NCBI GenBank assembly: GCA_031769625.1
Contig: JAUIMM010000738.1
Coordinates: 1,369,501-1,433,500, forward strand
Origin: Taudactylus pleione
Taxonomy: Eukaryota; Chordata; Amphibia; Anura; Myobatrachidae
Reading direction: 5' to 3'
Length of the DNA: 64,000 bases
This document shows, in pieces, positions 55,380 to 64,000 of the stretch (positions are counted from its first letter, which is position 1; each line of letters begins with the position of its first letter). The translations under genes were made by a program, and so were the position numbers. The notes beneath the pieces are model-generated. The model worked only from the letters and a program-made list of their open reading frames with translations. It made no database searches and was not told where the DNA came from.

Positions 55380-55645
55380 ACATTTAACATGTTGACATGT
55401 TAATGTCGACATTGACCATTGTGACATTCAGCATGTTGAACCTGATATCATGTTGACATCGACTTTTTAATTTACTTCTGTCCAAAAACCTAATAGTAAC
55501 CCTAACCCTAATGGTAACTTTAAGCCTAATGGAACTGTCAAAATTATGGCAATGTCGACATTCTGTTAATGTCAACATTTTTAGGTGTCGACATTAATGA
55601 TGTTGACATTTTAACCATGTTGCCATCATCAATGTTGTCCTTCTG
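55380..55645. repeat. ATGTCGACAT-rich repeat with CCCTAA units
   Basis: Variants of the palindrome AATGTCGACATT / ATGTTGACAT recur about ten times on both strands, around a central short AACCCTAACCCTAATGG tract. Related to 23860-23960. Confidence 0.65.
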
Positions 55646-56569
55646 GTGTTTACTTTGTAAATGGTGACATCATGATCGGAGACATTGTGACTGCATACTC
55701 ATTGAAATATGTTCAAGACCACTATCCTGTCTGTTTGTAAGGAAAACTCTTAGGGTCCGAATCGCACATAGAGGCGCCTGGGCTGAGCAGTTGCACCCAG
55801 TTAGCTCTTCGTCAAGGACTAGAATCTGCCACCTACTTGGGCCCCGGAGGCCATCTGGAGTGGCCCAGGTGGCTGTTCCTCATCTACCCACCTGTAATCT
55901 AGATGTAGCCAATGTTCCAGCTCCAGTGGCAGGGGCCGTAGCTTTGGCATCTGCAGTGGTGAGGTTGTGGCTCTGGTCTAGTCCACCTGTCATTCAGATG
56001 CTAGCTGCACTAGAATGGTCTCTGGGCACTGAAAGTTGTCTGTGCTCTCTAAGGCATCTGTCAGCAAGATGCTCTCCTCACTTTATCTGGCACACTGCAG
56101 ATAAAGCAGGCCAAAAACACTGCTCAAGGCTATTGCTTTGGCCTTTACTTTGGCTGATGCGTCCAGTGAGTGGGAGAGCATCACTCCAACGGAGCCCTCA
56201 TCCTACTGTCCACCGGGCTTCTTAGCTCACCTGTTGCAGGCCTGGCCCCTACACTACTAGCCATCTGCTGCTACTGCCAACAACAGATGCGGTCCATCCA
56301 GGTAAACCCATTCTGGCTCCTCCATCTCCTGCTAGGAATGTCAACTACTGCCAGTGCTGCTCCCTATCCACACGCAGCGCTTCCGCTTCTAAATCTGCGC
56401 TTTCCTCTTCCTAAAGCCAGAAAGTAGTCCAGCCTGGTCTTTCATTCTCACAAGGAGGCCTGCAATTCTGACCCGGTCTAGTCGGTGGCTACCCATGTGG
56501 CAAAGGGCAAGAACACTGCATGGCTCCAGGTTGGAGTCCCCACACTGCTGTTGTTCCAAGCTTGGCCTA
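55646..56569. other. Unassigned sequence
   Basis: Moderately GC-rich. An ORF of 144 codons (55791-56225) has no recognisable family and no visible splice or promoter context. Treated as non-coding. Confidence 0.35.
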
Positions 56570-56587
56570 GTACAGCATCTACCCGAT

Positions 56588-56815
56588 GGAGGGGATGTAG
56601 TCAGGAGGGGGGTTAGGTTTAAGCACCCCTGGGGGAGGTTGGGGATAGGCACTAGGGGGGGAGGTTAGGGTTAGGCACCACTAAGGGAGGGTTATGGGGG
56701 GAGGAATGGTTAGGGTACTTACTTACTCTAGTCAGGATCTTCATCTGACGGCCTTCCGGCATCGGGATTTCATCCGCTGGACTTAGTTCCGGTGGTGTTA
56801 CATACTGATCTCTGA
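56588..56815 (-). repeat. CCCTAA-rich MITE, copy 6
   Basis: GGGGATGTAGTCAGG at the left, TTAGGG/AGGCACTAGG units on the + strand, then GGTACTTACTTACTC and CGGCATCGGGATTTCATCCG, ending GTGTTACATACTGATC. It lacks the exact GGTAAGTA of the other copies. Confidence 0.68.
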
Positions 56816-57364
56816 TGGAGGCCTCCCTGCTCCATCCAGATGCCCCTGCCACCAGACAGTAAAATGGCCATTCTACCACCCAGGCAGGAGGTTTTTGGCT
56901 CTGTTTATTTTTTTTGCATTCGGGCCTTCATACCATTAAGTGCCTCATCCAGGCCTCACTACCACCTGGGCCGCTATACTGGCTAGGCCTCTGAACCATC
57001 TAGGCTTTCCATATGTGACACTATGCACCAGTAGTTCTCTGCCTCATTCAGGCACCTACCTCAACTTAATATCTATACTTATTAGGCCAGCAAGACCCTG
57101 GCTTCATTCAGGCCTCTGCAACACCCTGGCCAGTACACCTGTTGGCATCTGTGCAATATTGATCCTTACTCCACTTTGATCTCCACATTAAACCTCTACC
57201 ATCCAGGTCCTTATTCCGACCTAGGCCTATGCACGAGGACTCTACCTTGGATCTCTGTTTTGGCCAGCATGGCATCCGCACCATCATCCTCTGCATCTTG
57301 CAATACTCAGTTATCCACACTATTACTACCGTTCCACAGGCCCTATTATCTCTTTTTACCCATT
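56816..57364. other. Degenerate tandem-like sequence
   Basis: CATTCAGGC(C)T, CAGGCCTC and TAGGCCT phrases recur at irregular spacing, suggesting an old minisatellite. No gene. Confidence 0.35.
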
Positions 57365-57610
57365 TCATTTGAAATGTAAACTTGGGCAGGGTCCTCTCAC
57401 ATCTGTCCACTTTGTGTCCTCCTCATGTGTCTTTATCATGTCTTATGCTGAATGGACTGTACGTGCGTTTTGGTGAAGCTGCATCCTTTCATCTCATTCT
57501 GCATAATTGTTATATAAAATACATTATTATTATTTTTATTAATAAGAATTATTATTATGAATTATAATTATTAATTATTTGTATTATTATTATTAATAAT
57601 AATAATATTA
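57365..57610 (+). repeat. Probable LINE/SINE 3' tail with (ATT)n
   Basis: AACTTGGGCAGGGTCCTCTC and a terminal (TTA)n tract are typical of L2/CR1-like 3' ends. Weakly conserved. Confidence 0.45.
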
Positions 57611-57854
57611 AATGGAAATTCAGCAACTTCTCCATGTTAAAATAAATGCCTTTTGGAGCCTGGTAAATTAAATAAATTCATTCTAGCACCAAGGCAAATG
57701 TCCAGCAAAAAGTGAAAGAAGCTAAGCAGGTCGTGACGAGACGGACTTGACTCTTCCCGAACAGCTACAGGCATCTTCGACATGTAAGATACCTCATTGT
57801 GGAACATTACAATGCCCCTTTTCTCCTTTCACATGTTATTGTAACACACATGAC

Positions 57855-58160
57855 AAGCTTGCTAGTGATTATTGATTCAATTCCCATCTCGATCCTAACT
57901 GTGTGGCGTTTGTATATTCCCCCTGTGCTTGTGTGGATTTCCTCCAGGTACTCCGGTTTCCTCCCACACTCCAAAAATATACTGGTAGGTTAATTGGCTC
58001 CAAACTGAATTAACACTAGTGTGTATGAGCATGTGGTAGGGAATATAGATTGTAAACTCCACTGGGGCAGGGACCAATGTGAATGGCCAAATATTCTCTG
58101 TAAAGCACTGCGGAATATATGTGTGCGCTATATAAATAACTGGTGGTAAATAAATCAATT
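57855..58160 (+). repeat. L2-type LINE/SINE 3' end
   Basis: Contains GTACTCCGGTTTCCTCCCAC, CTCCAAAAATATACTGGTAG, GGTTAATTGGCTCC, GTAAACTCCACTGGGGCAGG and GCGCTATATAAATAACTGG, the ordered landmarks of vertebrate L2-like 3' tails, ending in a TAAATAAAT repeat. Confidence 0.82.
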
Positions 58161-59490
58161 AAGTCAATTCTCCCTATTCCAGACAGTCCATTTTGAATCT
58201 ATGCGCAATCCCAGTATTGTGAAGTATTAAGTACACGCCCAGGTAAAGACCTAGGGCCTGAGGGGGAAGCAATGCCAATGTTTGCGGTGTTGAGCGATTA
58301 TTTTTATATTGTGTATGCGTATGAGTAACACTGCGATAGTCAGGGAGCGTTTGTGGGAGGTAACTGGGGGGTGGAAATGCAGGAATGTAGTGACCATTTC
58401 GGGGGGAGTCTGTGCCTGCATTTTTGTATGCAGTAGTTAAGGTTCCAGTGGCTTACTTTTGATGGACATTGTAAGTGACCATAGGGCTGTTTAGAACATC
58501 GATGCTTCGGCTGATGCACGAATGATGGTGTGTCTGAGATTCCGCTCGTGGCCGTCTGATACAAATCCCAGGAGCTATGATATTTGCATATATTCACATA
58601 ACTGCTGCAAATGGGATTGCAGCCGCGATGGGATTTTTGGCCACCTTTAAATCAGGCTCCAAATCTGTATCTGTAAGTTTGTATATGGATACATTTAACA
58701 TAGTGTGTGTGAAAGTCCAGCCCGGCACTGCCTTTACTGTGCATGAGCATGATGATATCACCAAGGAGAGATCCATATGCGGCAAGTAGCCGATATGCTG
58801 CATTGGCTAACGCCATGTGAAAAATGCATTAGCTAACGGGGCCAAGCTCCGAAATGCTTCAGTATTGAAGCAGTCTTCATAGAAACCTATGGCGTCTGCT
58901 TTTGCAAACGAAACCTGGGGGTTTACAGCAGATAACTCCATAGATTGTAGATACATTCAGGGGATACTTCATATTCAGAGATTCTTAATATTTGCGGGTA
59001 CCCCCTGTAAACAGGTGTTTTTGGGGGATGTCCTAGAAATATGATTTGATAAATAGGTCCTTGGATGTCTGTCAGCAGTGAAGGTGTAACAGCCAAATAT
59101 CATCCTACGGACAAGACAGGGAGTCTCTTAAACATTATTATTGTAACTAAGAGGGAAAACAACATAGCAACGACCTATTGATTATAATTCACTATGAAGA
59201 TATGTCCAGTGCAATAATTCTAGGACATGTGTGAAATTAAAAGCTAGTTCCCCTAGGAAATTATATTAATACAGTGTGTTTCCAAAATATGGGCCTGTTA
59301 TATCATGATTTGTATGGATATTTTGGTAAATTTATGCTTAACTGACAACATGAATCTTCACATCTACATATTCATATTTCAGGATGGGGAATTTGGTTGC
59401 CAATTTATCTTTATATTAAAAATGTATTAAAATTTAGTTTTTGCAAGCATATTTTATGTATTGTTCAAATGTATTTTTTCTTTATCACTA
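58161..59490. other. Unassigned sequence
   Basis: No gene. GGGCCTGAGGGGGAAGC (58255) and TTTGATAAATAGGTCC (59045) could be ends of a decayed MITE, but the pairing is poor. T-run at 59490-59502 belongs to the LINE on the - strand. Confidence 0.35.
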
Positions 59491-59658
59491 CACTTTTTTT
59501 TTTTTAAATATATTGAGTTCTTGAAAGACAAAAATATAGAATATTAACATACATAAAATCCTGTAGTATATAATATATAATAAGTAATAAATGCACAATA
59601 GTGGATGTTAAACTTCAAAAGATAGAACCCTATATCATGCGGGTACACAGTCCCCCCC

Positions 59659-61021
59659 CTATAGCAATATCGGCGGATCAGTGTCTACCATTCGCAGTTC
59701 AAACCATAACATGGCAGAAAAGCATTTATAGAGTAATTGTCGTATAATTAAAGGTAGAGTGTTAATAAAACTCTCCCATGTCTCAAAAAAATTGCCAACC
59801 CTTGCCTCCCTTTTCAAGGTCGCCTCCAACCAGTCCATCCTAAAAAGATAGAACACTTTTTCTCTAAATAATGAGAAAGGGGGGATTTCCGGTGGAATCC
59901 AAACTTGAAGAATAGTCTTTCTCGCAGCCGCGCTTATAGCTAACAATAATTTGCATCCACCTTAAGAAGCCCTTTGGTCTGTTGGTAAAATACCTAGAAT
60001 GGCCCACTCTGCAGTGAAAGGTAAAAAATTCACCTGGTAATCAGTTGCAAATTTTTTTATACGAAGCCATAAAATTCTCACCAGGGGGCAGGCCCATATA
60101 CAATGATAAAAGTCTGCATTTTCTTCATTACATCTATTACATCTTAAGCATCTATGTGAGGGAGATAAACCAATCAAAAAACTTCTATGGGGACTAATAT
60201 AGGTCCAATGGAATGTATTTAAAAATAATTCCTTATGTGAACTAGCTGGTACAAGGTGGCAGGATCTCTCCAACTCAACCAGCAGATTGTCTACTGTCAA
60301 ATCAGGGAAATGCTGTATCCAGCAGGGCAATCCCGTTTGAATATTCTCGTAGTCAAGTTTTTCATGCATACAATTATAATGAATGGATATGGCTTTAGTC
60401 GTAGACTGGGTTTGGCCAAAAAAGAGTCAAGTTCTTTAGACCAATCTTGTGTAGAGAAAAATTTTATGACTTCACTAATATAATGTTGAGCCTGATGATA
60501 TGCAAAGGGGGAAGATGTAAAAAAGTCATACTTCTCCACCGCTTGTTGGAATGTGAGAGTTTTTTTTAAATAATCATCTAATAGGCATCCAATATACCTA
60601 ATCCCTCTATTTGCTCAAGAGGTGAAGGGGTTACCAGCCTGGCCATGCTGAAATTCGGGGTTAAGTATAAAAGAACTAAAGATTGACCAATAGGCATTAA
60701 GTTTAATTTGTTTCTCAATATCAGCCACAATTTATGCGTGCTCCACAAAAGAGGGTTTTCTCTCAGATGAGCAGGAACATCATGATCTGACAAATGCAAG
60801 AAAGACGTTAAATTACATTCAGAGAGAAAGCCTCCCTCCAACTCCTTATCTGTATAAACATCATAAGACCTGTTAGTGTAGCCATTCTCTAACATAACGC
60901 AGAATAGATGCATAGTTATAATAAGCAACATTAGGGAAAGTAATTCCTCCGTTAGATTTCGGCTGTTGTAAATGGATAAGGCCAATTTTACGATGCCCTT
61001 TGTTCCAAATAAAATTAACAA
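59659..61021 (-). pseudogene. LINE ORF2: C-terminal region with Cys motif
   Basis: Pieces in several frames. CLRCNRCNEENADFYHCIWACP (about 60155-60090) gives the C-x-x-C...H...C motif. Other pieces are QTGLPCWIQHFPDLTVDNLL upstream and LVRILWLRIKKFATDYQVNF downstream. Frame changes show decay. Confidence 0.8.
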
Positions 61022-61022
61022 A

Positions 61023-61714
61023 CTATTTGTTTATCATTTTAGTATCTTTGAAAGATAACATTAAAGGAAGGGATTGTACTAGATACTTTATCCTCGGGAA
61101 TGATACAATTTTTAGTAAATTAGCTCTGCCCAAGTAAGAGAGCTGGAGACGACACAACTCCCCTCGAAGCACTACCAAAGCTTTAGTTATGTTCATTCGG
61201 TAAAGAGAAGCAGGATTTTTGGAAATTTGAACACCTAGATACTTCAAGCTCCTCCCTGCCCATTCAAAAGGAGTATTGGTATGCCAACATGGATGCCTAT
61301 ATCCCGATCTAAGATACAATGCAACCGATTTTTCAGAATTTATCTGTAATCCCAAAACTACTCCGAAATCCTTAAGCAACTTCAAAAGGTGATCTATCGA
61401 GGAGCGGGGTTTGGATAAATATATTAATATATCATCAGCAAAAGCAGTGACCTTCAACTCTCGGGTACCCACGGAAATCCCCTGGATATCAATTGCTGAA
61501 TAAGTCTTAATAATGCGCCATGGGACAAATTAAATAGAAGAGGGGACAGGAGATATCCCTGATGCGTTCCCCTAAACATCTCCACAGTTCCTCCCCAAAT
61601 CCCATTCAGCAGTAAAGTGTTCCTAGGAGAAGTGTAAAGATATCGGATTAAGTCTATAAAGTCCTGGCCAAAGGCCCTACGCGTCACAACATCATATACA
61701 GTATATGTGGCCAT
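61023..61714 (-). pseudogene. LINE ORF2: RT catalytic core, two frames
   Basis: 61714-61454: RRAFGQDFIDLIRYLYTSPR and GTHQGYLLSPLLFNL (motif B, where family QGCPLSP reads QGYLLSP). 61472-61023: VTAFADDILIYLS (FADD motif C), LGLQINSEKSVAL and WAGRSLKYLGVQISK. Frameshifts at about 61700 and 61470 separate the parts. Catalytic Asp residues are intact. Confidence 0.87.
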
Positions 61715-63411
61715 AAGACAGTATCGAACGCCTTATGACAGTCTAGGCTGAGAAGCATATTGTGTGAGGATGGAGTTCTAGACGAAATTGCAGTAGCTGC
61801 TACTGCTGCTCTTATACCCTTTATTGAATGCCTGCCCTTCACAAAGCCTAATTGGTGGGGCGTAAGGATATCTGAAAGTATAAACTGCAAACGTGTGGCC
61901 ATTATTTTTGCTAGGATTTTAAAATCTACGTTTAACAACGTGATCGGTCTGTATGAATCTACTAGTTGTGGATCTTTGTCTAGTTTTGGTAGGAAAATAG
62001 TAAATGCAGAATTAGAGGTAGGGCATGGGGCAGGACGTCTATTAATAGTTCTATATAGTTCCAATAAAATGGGAGCTATGTCATGTTTTAGTAATTTAAA
62101 ATATTCCCCTGAGAAGCCGTCTGGACCGGGCGCTTTATGGGCTTTGAGATTGGAAATAGTTTCACTTATCTCAGCAGGAGATATATCTCTATCCAATCTA
62201 TCTTTCTGTGCATTGGTTAATTTTGGGAGGCGTACATCTGTTAATAATTTGTCACGAAAATCTGAATCAACCTGTGTGGCTTCATAGAGATGTTCATAAT
62301 ACTTTTGGAATTGTTCAGCAATTAATTTCGATTGAGAGTAAGAAATTCCCGAGACTGGATCCTTGACCACATGGACAAAATTTCTCTTTTCTTTCATTTT
62401 AGACATCAGGGCCAGCAGCCTTCCTGGTCTATTTCCCAATCTAAAGTATTTGTTTTTAGCATAGTCCAATTTACATTTGGCGTGGGAAAGTAAAAAGGAT
62501 TCCAGCAATTTACATGTTTGTCTATAAGTTTCATTGGTGTCCTGTGTGGGATTAGAAGTGTAAACTTGAAATTCCGAAGCCATAGAAGACTGGAGAGCTC
62601 TATATTGAGTATTGGATTCTTTTCTTTTCCCAGACACATAATTAATAATGTGACCCCGCATCACTGCCTTTAATGCCTCCCAGAAAAGCATAGGGTTATC
62701 CCAATGATCTATATTATCATCAAGATATTCATTCCATTTTATAGCTAAGAAATTAAGGAAATTTTCTGATTTGGATAAATAAACGGGGAAGCGCCAAAGA
62801 TGCGAGACCGATGCCAAAGAGGCATGATATAGATAAATACCAATTGGGGCGTGGTCTGAAATAACTATGTCACCCATATAGACCTTCCGAATTGCTAAAA
62901 ATAAAGAGTCCGCCACCAACAGGTAGTCAATATGGGACAGAGTTCTATGAGCCACCGATAAATGTGTGTAAGACCTGTCAGTGGAATTCAATATCCTCCA
63001 TGGGTCTACCAAATGATAAAGATGTTGGAAACGTGGTAAATGCTGCCAGTATACCGAATGGGGCCTCAAAGGGGGAGCTGATATATCCAATAATGCATCA
63101 GCCACTATGTTAAAATCACCACCAACTATCAGATTCGGAGTGTCTCTAGTCACCAAAAACTGAGAAAGATTGGTTATAAAATCTGCTGGGGTATTGGGTG
63201 CATAAAGATTCAGCAAGGAGTATCTGGTGTTACAAATAGAAATATCAATAAAGAGAAAACGACCCTCTGGGTCCAAGAATTTATCTAGAATGACATATTG
63301 GAGAGCCCGATTAAATAAAATGTCCACTCCCCGTGATTTGTTCTGAAAAGGGGCAGATATGCACTCACCAATCCAGGAATCCCGCAGTGTGGAGCCGTCT
63401 CCAGCCCTCCA
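61684..63411 (-). CDS. LINE ORF2: endonuclease and RT N-terminal part, open 570+ codons
   Basis: On the - strand the frame is open from about 63411 (first ATG 63327). It has QETHWRAGD (ETH Glu), LLNLYAPN, LIVGGDFNIV, SHIDYLLV and SDHAPIGI for the endonuclease. The RT part follows: LKAHKAPGPDGFSGEYFKLL, YRPITLLNVDFKILAKIMATRL, HQLGFVKGRH, and motif A SLDCHKAFDTVLW. N-terminal RIFSWNVGGLNTPIKRKRVS lies in another frame (63370-63535), so a small deletion or indel separates it from ETH. The frame is lost at about 61700. Encodes the enzyme for target-primed reverse transcription. Confidence 0.9.
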   Translation of the reverse strand, partial: WRAGDGSTLRDSWIGECISAPFQNKSRGVDILFNRALQYVILDKFLDPEGRFLFIDISICNTRYSLLNLYAPNTPADFITNLSQFLVTRDTPNLIVGGDFNIVADALLDISAPPLRPHSVYWQHLPRFQHLYHLVDPWRILNSTDRSYTHLSVAHRTLSHIDYLLVADSLFLAIRKVYMGDIVISDHAPIGIYLYHASLASVSHLWRFPVYLSKSENFLNFLAIKWNEYLDDNIDHWDNPMLFWEALKAVMRGHIINYVSGKRKESNTQYRALQSSMASEFQVYTSNPTQDTNETYRQTCKLLESFLLSHAKCKLDYAKNKYFRLGNRPGRLLALMSKMKEKRNFVHVVKDPVSGISYSQSKLIAEQFQKYYEHLYEATQVDSDFRDKLLTDVRLPKLTNAQKDRLDRDISPAEISETISNLKAHKAPGPDGFSGEYFKLLKHDIAPILLELYRTINRRPAPCPTSNSAFTIFLPKLDKDPQLVDSYRPITLLNVDFKILAKIMATRLQFILSDILTPHQLGFVKGRHSIKGIRAAVAATAISSRTPSSHNMLLSLDCHKAFDTVLWPHILYMML

Positions 63412-64000
63412 ATGTGTTTCCTGTAAAAAGTTTTTTAAGATATGTACTAACCCTTTTTCTCTTAATGGGAGTGTTTAGCCCTCCCACATTCCAAGAAAAT
63501 ATTCTAAGAGTATTGTCTGTCTTAGAAGGTAAATGTAAAGTAGATGCCATCAACCTATGCCCTCGGGAGGGGGAATATTCCAAAGAGACATGTTATAGAG
63601 AGAGAACATCTCCTCGTCCCAGCCGTCGAAGAGATGCTGCATTGGGGGCCATCCACACAGCATGAAATACATCCTAAAAAATAGATTGTTTTCAGAATAT
63701 ACAATGAATCTAAAACACTATAACTGTACCACTGAGTCATCACCCTTTTCTTTTCCCCATCCAAAAATGTCAGTACTTCCCCGTATATGGGAAAAAGTAC
63801 AGAAAAAAATGACATTAGATATAATAATTACATATAGTAACACATTATACCAAGGCTGTATGTCGCCACTGACCACCAATGGTAAACAAAAATCATAGGG
63901 ACCAGCCACAGGTTAACATCGATAAGCATGGGTGTAAAACATTTTATACGTTTTTAAGAACGTTGATTTGGAGATCTAGGGGGAGATCTCCTAAAGTGAG

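Larger units (their letters stand above)
59491..64000 (-). mobile_element. L1/Tx1-type LINE, - strand, better preserved, runs off window
   Basis: 3' end is the poly(A) tail (T-run at 59491-59502 on +). ORF2 extends from about 63560 to 59660 with one 547-codon open stretch. Bases 63590-64000 are probably the ORF1-ORF2 spacer and 5' part. Organisation matches the LINE at 28521-36300, but the sequence is distinct. Confidence 0.86.

Noticed and set aside
55791..56225. 144-codon ORF as a host gene
   Set aside because: No recognisable domain, no conserved splice sites, and flanked by repeats; chance ORF in GC-richer DNA.

Overview
The window looks like a stretch of a vertebrate genome, most likely an anuran amphibian. 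It holds one recognisable host gene, an ortholog of cyclin G2 (CCNG2), on the + strand in the first 10.3 kb. About 54 kb of gene-free, transposon-dense DNA follows. The amphibian assignment is an inference from the split cyclin gene combined with DIRS tyrosine-recombinase retrotransposons, L1/Tx1-type LINEs, Tc1-like transposons and very many TIR miniature elements. No species is claimed.

Layout. 1-702: 3' part of a Tc1-like transposon. 703-2160: small inverted-repeat elements. 2760-3300: CCNG2 promoter region with a forkhead-type site, an NRF1-like site and four CCAAT boxes. About 3300-3527: non-coding first exon with four short upstream ORFs. 4081-8482: seven coding exons that splice in frame to a 343-residue protein. 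8483-~10295: 3' UTR ending at an AATAAA. 11376-14066: 5'-truncated DIRS element. 16600-23290: near full-length but decayed DIRS element carrying two nested TIR elements. 23400-28500: nested hAT-like and other MITEs plus two Tc1-like relics. 28521-~36300: L1-type LINE on the - strand, interrupted by three insertions. 36333-39424: a TG-rich minisatellite split by a hAT element and by an unusual fold-back element whose second, inverted copy lies at 41460-42235. 43000-50640: hAT, TIR and LINE fragments. 50640-59490: mostly unassigned sequence with nested hAT/MITEs and L2-like tails. 59491-64000: a second, better preserved L1-type LINE on the - strand that runs off the window.

Much of the repeat annotation rests on visible structure. 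Several elements have exact target-site duplications. In two cases (20774-21324 in a DIRS RNase H reading frame; 31537-32074 in a LINE RT reading frame) removing the element and one duplication leaves an uninterrupted reading frame. Two non-autonomous families stand out. One has GGCCTGATTCAG-type termini and variable 3-bp duplications (six copies). The other is CCCTAA-rich and telomere-like; three copies have 8-bp duplications and five of six carry a perfect splice-donor-like GGTAAGTA.

No prokaryotic features, CRISPR arrays, operons or biosynthetic clusters are present. Nothing here amounts to a convincing new multi-gene system. The most unusual objects are the fold-back elements with a 12-bp variable repeat at the hairpin apex, the two TIR families, and a 66-bp perfect duplication linking the flank of a DIRS element to the inside of its recombinase gene.
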